A DNA stretch of 37,832 nucleotides from Methylomonas sp. (GTDB taxonomy: Bacteria > Pseudomonadota > Gammaproteobacteria > Methylococcales > Methylomonadaceae), in assembly GCA_026989395.1 (NCBI GenBank), contig JALSJK010000170.1, forward strand, positions 1-37,832, written 5' to 3'. This document shows, in pieces, positions 6,296-14,640 of the stretch; position 1 is the stretch's first letter, and each line of letters starts with the position of its first letter. The notes under the pieces are model-generated. The model had not been told where the DNA came from. It searched no databases and saw only the letters and a list, made by a program, of their open reading frames with translations. Both the position numbers and the translations under genes were made by a program.

Positions 6296-8299
6296 ATGTG
6301 TTTAGTTTCTAAGAGCATTATTCCTATATTGGCTTGGGCGTTTTTATCATCAGCAAATGCAGCATCAATTGATGATGCAAAAAAAGCAATTAGAATACGC
6401 GATTACAGAGCCGCATTATCCATATTGTTGCCTTTGGCTGAATCCTCTGATGCTGAAGCTCAATATCAACTGGCAAGCCTGTATAGATCCGGCTTCGGTG
6501 TGGAAAAAAATCATCAAATTGCCGCAAACTGGTTGTTTGAAGCTGCGCAAAGAGGACATATAAAGGCGCAATATAATTTGGGAAAAATGTATGAGCATGG
6601 CTGGGGAGTTGAAAGGGATAAACAGAAGGCCATGTACTGGTATGGAATAGCGGCTCGTGCCAAATATCAACCCGCTATAGAGTATCTGGAAGCTATAAAG
6701 CAGGATTCTCTTGCTGATCTTGATGCAAAAGATGTCCAGACTCGTTTTCTGTGGGCAGTTAAAAACGACTTTATTGAAGAGGCCCTTAAATTTCATGATG
6801 AGGGCGCAAGTATCCATTTTGTAAATGAAGTGGGAGAAACCCCGCTGATGATTGCTGCAGAATTTGGTGCCGTGAAAGCTGCCAATTGGCTAATTAAAGA
6901 GAAAGTTAAAATTAATAGTCGAAGTAAACTGGGTGAAAATGCGTTGTTTATTGCCATCCGCAATGGACACACCAATGTTGCAAAACTTTTGATTGAAGCG
7001 GGAATTGATCTGGAAGCGACAGATGAGACAGGAAAAACAGCATTGATGCTTGCTGCCAAACAAGGTGATTTGTTGATTGCTCAGTTGCTGGCCGACAGAG
7101 GCGTTGACCTGTATAAAAAAAACAAGGCCGAAGATAATGCACTTGACATGGCGATTGTCGGTGAACAACTAGATATTATTAACTTTCTAAAAGCAAAAGG
7201 AGTTAAAGCATCGCCTAAAAAAACCAATAATGATATTGTCCCGTTGGATCGGTTACAGGCATCGACCGAATTGAAGCAGGGGCAGGTAGAAGATCCTTTT
7301 CATGACTGGCCGCCTTTGATTGTAGCGAGCTGGAGAAATCACACAGAATCGGTAGTGCGATTAATCAAGAAAGGCGCCAATATTGAAGTGCGTGACCGGG
7401 AAGGTATGACTGCTTTGATGAGAGCAGCCAGCGAAGGACATTATAAGGTTATGAAAATTTTGATTAATGCTGGCGCGGATGTTAACAAGATGGATAAACG
7501 TGGTAATACCGCGTTAATGTGGACAGCCATCAAGAATCATTTGCTAAATGCCAGTTTGTTGCTGGATCATCAGGCTCGAATCAATATCAAAAATAAAAAA
7601 GGCGATACTGCTTTGTTGTTGGCAGTCAAAAATAATCACCCCAAAATTGCCAGGCTATTGTTGAAATCAGCTGCAGATGCCAATACTAAGGACAAAAATC
7701 AACAAAATGCACTGATGCTTGCTGCTCGATTGGGTGATGTCGCTTTGGTTAAGCAATTATTGAAAACAAAAAGCAACTTGAATTCCAGAGACAAGCTTGG
7801 CCGGACAGCGCTTTGGCATGCAATTGATACCCGGCAATTAAACTTGGTAGCTACTTTAATCAAGGCTGGTGCGAATCCCGATATTCCCGATAATCAGGGC
7901 GTTACTCCATTATCATTGGCTGTTATTAAAGGTTCAAATTCAATTGTGAAACAATTAATAAAATTTGGCGCAAAAACTTCACTTGCATCCAGTCAAGGCA
8001 GTACACCCTTGATGCTTGCCGCAGAAGCAGGAAATCTGGTTGCAGTTAAAATGTTATTGAATACTGGAATTCCAGTGAATAAAAAAGACAAACTGGGGAA
8101 TACGGCGATCCTCAATGCTACGCGGGCAGGCCATACAATTATCGTTAATTTATTGCTGAAGCATGGCGCTAACCCCAATATTCGCAATAATAACAAGGAG
8201 AATGTTTTTGTAGTAGCCAAAGCCAACAAACGACAGGATATTCTGAAAATATTGCGTAAGCATTCGCCTAGGAGTGAATGGTTACAAGCTATTTTCTAA
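6296..8299 (+). CDS. Exported Sel1-repeat and ankyrin-repeat protein
   Basis: The ATG at 6296 follows the flavoprotein stop by one base, so translation is probably coupled; the reading frame is open further upstream, but this start gives a proper signal peptide (IIPILAWAFLSSANA-AS). The mature protein begins with Sel1-like helical repeats (EAQYQLASLYRSGFGVEKN, KAQYNLGKMYEHGWGVERD). It continues with about a dozen ankyrin repeats (for example GMTALMRAASEGHYKVMKIL) in two blocks, split by a linker near residue 300. Length is 667 residues. Such proteins are protein-binding scaffolds, and export places it in the periplasm. Coupling to the ferredoxin/flavoprotein suggests it organises or protects that redox module. 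It ends 21 bp from the convergent modC. No enzyme domain is seen. Confidence 0.85.
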   Translation: MCLVSKSIIPILAWAFLSSANAASIDDAKKAIRIRDYRAALSILLPLAESSDAEAQYQLASLYRSGFGVEKNHQIAANWLFEAAQRGHIKAQYNLGKMYEHGWGVERDKQKAMYWYGIAARAKYQPAIEYLEAIKQDSLADLDAKDVQTRFLWAVKNDFIEEALKFHDEGASIHFVNEVGETPLMIAAEFGAVKAANWLIKEKVKINSRSKLGENALFIAIRNGHTNVAKLLIEAGIDLEATDETGKTALMLAAKQGDLLIAQLLADRGVDLYKKNKAEDNALDMAIVGEQLDIINFLKAKGVKASPKKTNNDIVPLDRLQASTELKQGQVEDPFHDWPPLIVASWRNHTESVVRLIKKGANIEVRDREGMTALMRAASEGHYKVMKILINAGADVNKMDKRGNTALMWTAIKNHLLNASLLLDHQARINIKNKKGDTALLLAVKNNHPKIARLLLKSAADANTKDKNQQNALMLAARLGDVALVKQLLKTKSNLNSRDKLGRTALWHAIDTRQLNLVATLIKAGANPDIPDNQGVTPLSLAVIKGSNSIVKQLIKFGAKTSLASSQGSTPLMLAAEAGNLVAVKMLLNTGIPVNKKDKLGNTAILNATRAGHTIIVNLLLKHGANPNIRNNNKENVFVVAKANKRQDILKILRKHSPRSEWLQAIF

Positions 8300-8320
8300 A
8301 CCATGCAACAAAGATCCAGG

Positions 8321-9400
8321 CTAAACCTTTCCAAGGCATGAAAATGACTGAACCTTAATCAGGCAATGAATATCATCATTTGGCTTGAGATCAAGCTCAC
8401 ATAGTGCTTTACGGGTAATATTGACAACTAAAGGGGTTCCGATGTCTATATGCACGGTAATTCCTGAATCTTCGTGGCTTAGATGAAAAATTCTGCCTTT
8501 AATCTGATTTTGTATGGAAATTTGTTCAACGTGCTGTTTAGCAATGGCGATTTCACTGGAACGGACTGAAATATAGTATTGTTCACCAATGACATTATTT
8601 TTACTCAAGGGCAACAGAACCTTGTTGCCATACAGATTGGCAATCGTATGTCCTGACTCCAGGTCATGATCTTCAATAGTCACCTTGAATATGTTTTCCA
8701 GCCCTAAAGAATTGGAAAACTCCAGAATCCCATTTTTGCCAAGAATATCGTAGAAGTGACCGGTCCCCAGAATTTTGCCATTGTTGATGATGACCAGCTG
8801 ATCTGTTAAATGCAGGATCTCATCCATGCAATGACTGATATATACCATGGGTAAATCCAGTTCATCCTTGACACGTTTTAAAAAAGGCAGGATTTGTTCT
8901 TTTAAACCCTGGTCTAGTGAAGCCATAGGTTCGTCCAGTAACAAAAAACGGGGTGAAGCCAGTAATGCCCGGCCAAGACCAACACGTTGTTTTTCACCGC
9001 CCGAAAGCTGTGCCGGGCGCTTTTTCAGTAACTGACCAATCTCGAGTAAATCAACAATTTCAGCCATTTCGAAGCGACGTTGCTTTTTCTCAATCCGTTT
9101 ATAGCCATAAAGCAAATTTTTGTTGACAGGTAAATGCGGAAAGAGCTGGCTATCCTGAAAAACAACGCCGATATTTCTTTTATCAGGCGGCACGTTAATC
9201 TTTTTTGAGCTGTGAAACAGGTGACTATCGCTCAGTTTCAGCCATCCCTTGTCTGGGTTTGCAAGTCCGGCAATTAAATTTAACAAGGTGCTTTTTCCTG
9301 AGCCAGATGATCCAAACAGACCTGTGACCGGGTTATCCAGAGCGAAACTTGCTTCCAGATCAAAATTTCCTCTTTGCAGCTGTACATCAAGTGATAACAT
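8321..9400 (-). CDS. modC: Molybdate ABC transporter ATP-binding protein ModC
   Basis: This is the ATPase that powers molybdate import with ModAB. It has Walker A GSSGSGKST (about 30-38), Q-loop Q82, signature LSGGEKQR (132-139), Walker B FLLLDEP and a switch His in YISHCMDE. The C-terminal third (about 290-355) is a TOBE molybdate-binding domain, typical of ModC at 359 residues. Its start codon overlaps the end of modB by a base, showing a tight operon with modB and modA upstream. Confidence 0.93.
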   Translation of the reverse strand: MLSLDVQLQRGNFDLEASFALDNPVTGLFGSSGSGKSTLLNLIAGLANPDKGWLKLSDSHLFHSSKKINVPPDKRNIGVVFQDSQLFPHLPVNKNLLYGYKRIEKKQRRFEMAEIVDLLEIGQLLKKRPAQLSGGEKQRVGLGRALLASPRFLLLDEPMASLDQGLKEQILPFLKRVKDELDLPMVYISHCMDEILHLTDQLVIINNGKILGTGHFYDILGKNGILEFSNSLGLENIFKVTIEDHDLESGHTIANLYGNKVLLPLSKNNVIGEQYYISVRSSEIAIAKQHVEQISIQNQIKGRIFHLSHEDSGITVHIDIGTPLVVNITRKALCELDLKPNDDIHCLIKVQSFSCLGKV

Positions 9401-10095
9401 TATTTGGCTCCAATCCAGTGTGCAGCACGTTTTTCAATAAAACTACTAAAAAACAATGCGGCAAAAGCGAGAATAACAGAAATAATCAATAGTCGTTGCG
9501 CGGGGTCATTGCCATCCGGCACTTGAATATAGGTATAAATGGCCAATGGTAAGGTTCTGGTTTCACCTTCAATGTTACCCACAAAGGTAATGGTTGCGCC
9601 AAATTCTCCCAAGCTTCTGGCAAAGGCCAGGATACAACCTGATATGATGCCAGGAGCAGCCAGTGGCAAGGTAATAGTAAAGAAGGTGCTGAATGCGGTG
9701 GCACCAAGGCTTCTGGCTGCTTGCTCCATTTTGATTTCTATGGATGCAATTGAAAGCCGAATGGATCGAACCATCAACGGAAAACTCATGAGGGCTGTAG
9801 CTAATACTGCGCCGCGCCAGCTGAAGGCCAGGGTAATGTCAAAGTTTTGGTATAGCCACTGACCGATAAAACCCTGTCTTCCCAGTAATAGAAGTAATAG
9901 ATATCCTGTGACAACGGGCGGCATAACCAAAGGTAAATGTAACAGACCATCAAGAAATGCTTTGCCTACAAAATTGTGTCTTGCCAGTAGCCAGCCTGTA
10001 AAAATGCCGGGAATCAGAATGATAAAAACGCTCCAGGTGCTGACTTTAAGCGATAGCATCATTGCTGAATATTCTTCGGGACTCAATTCAAGCAT
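9400..10095 (-). CDS. modB: Molybdate ABC transporter permease ModB
   Basis: This 231-residue inner-membrane permease has about five helices. The cytoplasmic EAA loop that docks ModC is clear (MEQAARSLGATAFSTF). The family sequence around HLPLVMPPVVTGYLLL and LGEFGATITFVGN is present. It starts 6 nt after modA and overlaps modC, so modA, modB and modC are one transcript. Confidence 0.93.
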   Translation of the reverse strand: MLELSPEEYSAMMLSLKVSTWSVFIILIPGIFTGWLLARHNFVGKAFLDGLLHLPLVMPPVVTGYLLLLLLGRQGFIGQWLYQNFDITLAFSWRGAVLATALMSFPLMVRSIRLSIASIEIKMEQAARSLGATAFSTFFTITLPLAAPGIISGCILAFARSLGEFGATITFVGNIEGETRTLPLAIYTYIQVPDGNDPAQRLLIISVILAFAALFFSSFIEKRAAHWIGAK

Positions 10096-10101
10096 GCCAG
10101 A

Positions 10102-10875
10102 TTACCTCGCTTTCATGTTGAAACCATATTTTTTGAAAACTGCCTGGCTTTCAGGTGTTTGCAAAAAATTGATAAATGACATTGTCAAATCAGGTGATGA
10201 AATCAGCCTTGCAATGGGATAAACAATGGGATCATGGGTTTTATCTGAAAACTCGGCGATTACTTTGATTTTATTTGATGAATTGGCATCAGTCGAATAT
10301 ACAATGCCGGCAGCACACTCTCCGCGTTCTACCAGAGCCAGTGCAGCACGAACATCTTTTGTGCCCACTAGCTTGGGTTTAACCCTATCCCACCAATTCA
10401 ATGAAATTAGTGCTTGCTTGGCATAAATTCCGGCAGGAACATGATCCGGGTCGCCAAGACAAAGTTTGCCATTTAGTTGATTGTTGAAGTCAAAGTTTGC
10501 TTTCATCTCAACAGCGATTGGTTTGAATAAGGGGGAAATCAAAACGATCTTGTTATTGAGAAAATTAATTCTACTTTCAGGGATAATTAAATTCTGTTGT
10601 TCCAAAAAATCCATCCACTTGGGATTCGCGGAAACAAATAGATGCGCCGGTGCGCCAGCCTGAATTTGTTTTGCCAGCGTGGATGATGAGGCAAAAGAAG
10701 CCTTTACCTTGATGGCATTTTGTGAAGTGTTAAATTTCTTGATAATGTCTGAAAAAGCGTTAGAAGTGCTGGCTGCCGCATACAATAAAAGCGATTCAGC
10801 CGGGAAAGCCTGTCGCATTGAAGTGAGTAAGCAAAAACTCAGCAAGAATACAGTCAACTTACAATGTCTTTTCAT
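10102..10875 (-). CDS. modA: Periplasmic molybdate-binding protein ModA
   Basis: This 257-residue secreted binding protein has a signal peptide (LTVFLLSFCLLTSMRQAFPA). The ModA opening LLLYAAASTSNAFSDIIKKF carries a Ser expected to contact the oxyanion. Later motifs include ASSSTLAKQIQAGAPAHLFVS and the GDPDHVPAGIYAKQAL region. It captures molybdate (possibly tungstate) in the periplasm and delivers it to ModBC. It starts 7 nt after the ABC-2 permease gene, so the molybdate genes share a transcript with that transporter. Confidence 0.93.
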   Translation of the reverse strand: MKRHCKLTVFLLSFCLLTSMRQAFPAESLLLYAAASTSNAFSDIIKKFNTSQNAIKVKASFASSSTLAKQIQAGAPAHLFVSANPKWMDFLEQQNLIIPESRINFLNNKIVLISPLFKPIAVEMKANFDFNNQLNGKLCLGDPDHVPAGIYAKQALISLNWWDRVKPKLVGTKDVRAALALVERGECAAGIVYSTDANSSNKIKVIAEFSDKTHDPIVYPIARLISSPDLTMSFINFLQTPESQAVFKKYGFNMKAR

Positions 10876-10882
10876 TTCAAAA

Positions 10883-11656
10883 TTAATCCAAATAAAAATT
10901 GCGAAATGTCCATACGGATAAAATTAGCAAGAACCCGGCCAAGCCCGATAGCAGCATCAGGTTATGACCCGAAAATACATTCTGTTCAAAAAGCAGGGAT
11001 GTTCTGGCATTATTGACTACCAATGAAAGAGGGTTATATCGGGCAATATTCGCCAGCCAATCGGGCATTTGCTTGTTTGGCACCAATGCGGTGCTGGTAA
11101 ACAGCATTGGCATATTAACCAGATGCACGAAAGTGGCCATGTTTTCCTGAGACCTGGCTTTAAGAGCAATCCAGCAGGAAAGACTGCAAAAGGCAATACC
11201 AAATAAAGCAAGACTGGCTGTCATTTGGGTTAATGACACCATGCTGAATTTCAGTTTGGCTCCCAGCGCCAGACCTAGAGCCAGCACCAGAAAAGCTTGA
11301 ATCAGCAAGCGGGAAACATCAGCTATTATTTTACCACCCAGTAGCATGGATTTTGCTGCAGGGGTGGCAATAACACGTCCCAAAAAACGCGATTGTATAT
11401 CACGAATTAATTCGATTCCCGATTGCGATGCGCCAAATAGCACTGTCATCGCGCAAACACCAGGAACCAGAAAATCCAGATATTTCAGGTTAGAGGGGAG
11501 ATCGTTCAGAGAATAGCGATGAAATAAAAACCCAAAAAATAGCATCCACATGAGCGGCTGCACAAGAGAAAAGGTTAATGCCACCGGGCGCCGCATGGTT
11601 TTAATCCAGGTGCGACAAAAAGATGCACGGAAAACAGTCAGGTATTTGAGTATCAT
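10883..11656 (-). CDS. ABC-2 type transporter permease
   Basis: This 257-residue permease has about six helices and resembles the ABC-2 (DrrB/NodJ-like) family, with LVQPLMWMLFFGFLF near the N-terminus and VNMPMLFTSTALVPNKQMPDW in the second half. I place the start at the ATG at 11656, which shares its A with the TGA stop of the ATPase gene. A frame extending upstream to 11782 overlaps the ATPase coding sequence and is unlikely. Together with the ATPase it forms a complete exporter-type system. Position between molybdenum storage genes and modABC suggests a role in metal or cofactor handling, but the cargo is unknown. Confidence 0.85.
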   Translation of the reverse strand: MILKYLTVFRASFCRTWIKTMRRPVALTFSLVQPLMWMLFFGFLFHRYSLNDLPSNLKYLDFLVPGVCAMTVLFGASQSGIELIRDIQSRFLGRVIATPAAKSMLLGGKIIADVSRLLIQAFLVLALGLALGAKLKFSMVSLTQMTASLALFGIAFCSLSCWIALKARSQENMATFVHLVNMPMLFTSTALVPNKQMPDWLANIARYNPLSLVVNNARTSLLFEQNVFSGHNLMLLSGLAGFLLILSVWTFRNFYLD

Positions 11657-12666
11657 CAATGAGTCCTGGCTTTTTTTCGGCCTTGCTTCTTTTGCTTGTT
11701 TTGACTTGTTGTTGTGCCATTCGCTTTTTTTCCGGTTAATTGAAAGTAAGCAGCACCGAGTCCGGGTTCTTGCCAGTGGCATTCCGTTACAATAATACCG
11801 TTTGCGTAAAAAAATTGTAGTAATTTCAGCATAATAGCAGGTTTATCCTGGTCGGAAATTTCAAAAAAATTTAGTGTTGCCTGTTTATCTTTAAAATGAA
11901 AACTGACATTAGACCATTGCTGTTTTAAGAGCTGTGTCAAGGAAGACATACTATCTAGTTTTTGCAGAGACGTTATTTGCAATAGTGGTTTGGAATATTG
12001 GCGAATAATGTTGTCAGGAGGAGCATGGGCAACAATTTGGCCGTTGTTTAACAAGACAACCTGAGTGCAATATTGGCTAATTTTTTCCAGGTCATGCTCA
12101 ACGATTACCACGGTATTTCCAAGTTTCTGATACGAACAGATAAAATTCCAGATTAATAGCTTGCCTTCCGGATCCAAAGCGCTTCCAGGTTCATCCAGCA
12201 GCAATAATTCAGGTTCATGAATGACGCCAATGGCTAAATGCAGTCTTTGTTTTTGTCCGCCGGAGTAGCTTTGAACTTTTCTGTGTATAAATTGTTCCAT
12301 TGAAAAGTCACGAGTTAAATAACTGATTTTCGAATCAGCTGCTTTTCTTGTGAAACCATATAGTGCTGCAAAATAGTTTAATAATTCCTTGCCAGTCATT
12401 TCAGGGTCAAGCGCTTTTTCCTGGCTGATATAACTAATTTTGGCTTTTAATAATGGGGCATTCTGGAAAACATCGTAACCCAGTACTGTGATCTTGCCTC
12501 TGTCAGGTTTTAATCTTCCAGCGATAGTTTTCAAAAGTGTTGATTTTCCCGAGCCATTGGCGCCGATGATGCCAATAATATTTCCTTTGGAGATTTGCAA
12601 ATCAACCCTGTCAAGCGCAGTAATGTCTCTGGAATAGGTTTTTTGAATGCCTTGAAGCTGGATCAT
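11656..12666 (-). CDS. ABC-2 type transporter ATP-binding protein
   Basis: The ATPase partner of the permease has Walker A IIGANGSGKST, signature YSGGQKQRLHLA, Walker B LLLLDEPGSALD and a switch His in VIVEHD. After the ATPase core a domain of about 100 residues (IRQYSKPLLQITSL to YFQLTGK) resembles the C-terminal domain of DrrA-type ATPases, and the tail is very basic (KKQGRKKARTH). I prefer the ATG at 12666, preceded by GTGAG; a start at 12711 would reach into the terminator hairpin. Its first codon lies just past that terminator, so it is expressed by readthrough from the storage genes or from a promoter not visible to me. Confidence 0.85.
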   Translation of the reverse strand: MIQLQGIQKTYSRDITALDRVDLQISKGNIIGIIGANGSGKSTLLKTIAGRLKPDRGKITVLGYDVFQNAPLLKAKISYISQEKALDPEMTGKELLNYFAALYGFTRKAADSKISYLTRDFSMEQFIHRKVQSYSGGQKQRLHLAIGVIHEPELLLLDEPGSALDPEGKLLIWNFICSYQKLGNTVVIVEHDLEKISQYCTQVVLLNNGQIVAHAPPDNIIRQYSKPLLQITSLQKLDSMSSLTQLLKQQWSNVSFHFKDKQATLNFFEISDQDKPAIMLKLLQFFYANGIIVTECHWQEPGLGAAYFQLTGKKANGTTTSQNKQKKQGRKKARTH

Positions 12667-12675
12667 GTTGCTCAC

Positions 12676-12726
12676 TAAAAAGGAAACTGACCTCCGGACA
12701 GATAATTCCATCCGGAGACCAGTTTC
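12676..12726 (-). terminator. Strong intrinsic terminator after the molybdenum storage genes
   Basis: On the minus strand, GAAACTGGTCTCCGGA pairs with TCCGGAGGTCAGTTTC over all 16 positions (two are G-T wobbles) around a 12-nt loop, followed by CTTTTT. It separates the storage genes from the transporter operon and would make transporter expression lower than storage-protein expression. Confidence 0.88.
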
Positions 12727-12744
12727 AACAAGGGAGAGATATTA

Positions 12745-13578
12745 TTAATCGTCTGCTTTAACTATGGTACCTACATGTTCTCCGTTAACCGCTGCTTTAA
12801 TAAGCTCTGGCTTCAGGCCGTTAACGATTTGGAAAGATTTAACCAGTTTTGCTGTTCTTAAAACATCCGGCAATACTTCATCAAACGGCAGTGTTTTCAA
12901 GTTGCGCTCCTTAAGTTCAGAGACAGTAATCTCCGGAATAAATTCAGCAGTTGGATTGGTTTTAGGGTCTGAATCGTACAAACCATCGACATCTTTGACC
13001 AGGGTGACGGTTTTGCAGCCAAAGCATTCCGCGAGGATCAAACAGCCTGCGTCGGTTCTGTGTGGAGGAATGCGGCCAATGCCAGGAGGATGTTCCCAGA
13101 GTGAATAAGGAGGAACGCCATTGAAAATAGTTCCTGGAGCAGAACGGATAAACAATGGCAACAAATGTCCAAAAATTTCCGGTGGAATGGCAACCACGCC
13201 ATAAGGCGAAAGTAACGCGCCCAGCATATGAGCATTTCCCAGGGCATCAGTCACAGAAATTTGTGCCAATGCACCAGTTGGAAGCCCCAGATCGCAGCCA
13301 ATGGAAAAGACATGCTTGCTGCGCATGCCGCCACCAACGCCCAGGATTAACTTGTTATTTTCATCGAGTAGTTCGGCAAGTACATCAACAACCGGGTAGG
13401 TGCGCTCCTTGCCATGATCCATGATAGAGCTTGCGCCGACTTTGATGACATGGGCTTCAGGGAGCATCCTGACAACCGGTGTTTCGACTTCTGTTGAAGC
13501 CATGACTTTTTTATCCAGCAGGCTTTCCCGCATGAGAAAGGAGTCCAGATGATGGCGTTTATCAGTTTGATTAGTCAT
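12745..13578 (-). CDS. mosA: Molybdenum storage protein subunit, alpha-like
   Basis: This 277-residue member of the amino-acid-kinase fold belongs to the molybdenum/tungsten storage protein family, in which alpha and beta subunits form a cage that stores polyoxomolybdate using ATP. Visible family features are VIKVGASSIMDHG, LILGVGGGMRSKHVFSIG, GRIPPHRTDAGCLILAE, VKDVDGLYDSDPK and the C-terminal QIVNGLKPELIKAAVNGEHV. The glycine-rich loop reads GVGGGMRSKH rather than the GTGAGTRARH of the neighbour, so the two are diverged paralogues. It follows the beta-like gene by 58 nt. I assign alpha because the neighbour matches the beta subunit better; this gene is less typical. The stop is followed by a strong terminator. 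Confidence 0.82.
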   Translation of the reverse strand: MTNQTDKRHHLDSFLMRESLLDKKVMASTEVETPVVRMLPEAHVIKVGASSIMDHGKERTYPVVDVLAELLDENNKLILGVGGGMRSKHVFSIGCDLGLPTGALAQISVTDALGNAHMLGALLSPYGVVAIPPEIFGHLLPLFIRSAPGTIFNGVPPYSLWEHPPGIGRIPPHRTDAGCLILAECFGCKTVTLVKDVDGLYDSDPKTNPTAEFIPEITVSELKERNLKTLPFDEVLPDVLRTAKLVKSFQIVNGLKPELIKAAVNGEHVGTIVKADD

Positions 13579-13636
13579 TTTGTTTGTCTTTTGTTTTTTA
13601 TTCAGATAGAAAAAATGTTAGATTCATGTGTGGCAG

Positions 13637-14452
13637 TTAATCGGCACTAATAATGGTACCAACCTGTTCGCCATTCAGTGCTTTGGTGATATTTCCCGGA
13701 ACAAGTCCGTTGATGATCTGTATATCTCGCCTGACTTCGGCTTTTTTCATAAATTCAAGCACTGGCGTTTCTACAACCGAATCAGGCAAGTCCATTTCAA
13801 ACATTTCGTCGACGGTAATTTTAGGAATGAATTTGGCATTTTTGTCCTTTTTAGGGTCAGCAGTGTATAAACCATTTTCATCTTTGATATAAATCATGGC
13901 GCGGGTGCCAAACATTTCACTGATCAGGTAAGAACCACTATCTGTACGGTGTGCTGGCAGACGGCCAATTTCAGGGTTGCGTTGCCAGAAAACGTAAGGC
14001 GGCATGCCAAAAAAGATGACTGCCTGACGTTCCGCAAGATACAAAGGTAATTGAGGGAACTGGATGGGTTCAATAAAAGGAATACCGTGTTTTGCCATCA
14101 TGAAGTGAATCATTCTGGCATTTTGCATGCTGACGAAGGTTCCCAAAACACTTAATACTCCGGTCGGCATACCTAAGTCAACACCAACGCTGTATGCGTG
14201 TCTGGCTCTGGTTCCTGCGCCAGTGCCAATAATCATTTTGTGTTCGGATAGGTTTTCAACAAGCTCATCAAGAATTGGCAATACTGCTGCTCTGCCGCGA
14301 TCAATAATACTTTGTCCACCAATTTTAATGACATTGGCTTTAGGAAGCACTTTGAACACAGGTTGTTCAGAAGTTTGTTCGAGAAGTGATTTGTCGGTCA
14401 GGCTGCCATTAATTAGGTTGGCGCCCAGTTCAGTTAGAAGTTCGTTACTCAT
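13637..14452 (-). CDS. mosB: Molybdenum storage protein subunit beta
   Basis: This 271-residue protein closely follows the Azotobacter MosB pattern as I know it: VIKIGGQSIIDRGRAAVLP, GTGAGTRARHAYSVG, GMPPYVFWQR, PAHRTDSGSYLISE, KDENGLYTADPK and QIINGLVPGNITKALNGEQV. With the following gene it would make the storage cage that buffers molybdenum, in diazotrophs for nitrogenase. No nitrogenase genes are in this window. A family C repeat (14502-14640) fills most of the space upstream, so the promoter lies in or near that repeat. Confidence 0.87.
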   Translation of the reverse strand: MSNELLTELGANLINGSLTDKSLLEQTSEQPVFKVLPKANVIKIGGQSIIDRGRAAVLPILDELVENLSEHKMIIGTGAGTRARHAYSVGVDLGMPTGVLSVLGTFVSMQNARMIHFMMAKHGIPFIEPIQFPQLPLYLAERQAVIFFGMPPYVFWQRNPEIGRLPAHRTDSGSYLISEMFGTRAMIYIKDENGLYTADPKKDKNAKFIPKITVDEMFEMDLPDSVVETPVLEFMKKAEVRRDIQIINGLVPGNITKALNGEQVGTIISAD

Positions 14453-14501
14453 AATTTATAGTTTGTCATCATGTTGTTGTTAAAATTGCTTGTTATCAAG
14501 G

Positions 14502-14640
14502 TAAGGAACTGACGCAGTATTGTTATTCGTATTCAAGGCGTAGAAATAGGCGCATAGCGAGTTATGTAACTATTTTTACAACGCAGAAGACGGATAAAAA
14601 GACAAGCCAGTTGCCCAACTTATTCCGTGCTCGTTCCTAA
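14502..14640. repeat. Family C inverted-repeat element, copy 1
   Basis: The right end (TTATTCCGTGCTCGTTCCTAA) and core (TTCGTATTCAAGGCGTAGAA, GGCGCATAGC, CAACGCAGAAGACGGATAAA) match the copy at 21179-21339. The left end is shortened. The right end overlaps the last codons and stop of the methyltransferase gene. Confidence 0.8.

Noticed and set aside
11657-11782. N-terminal extension of the ABC-2 permease
   Set aside because: It overlaps the conserved end of the ATPase gene and encodes a basic, unrelated stretch. The TGATG overlap at 11656 is a better start.
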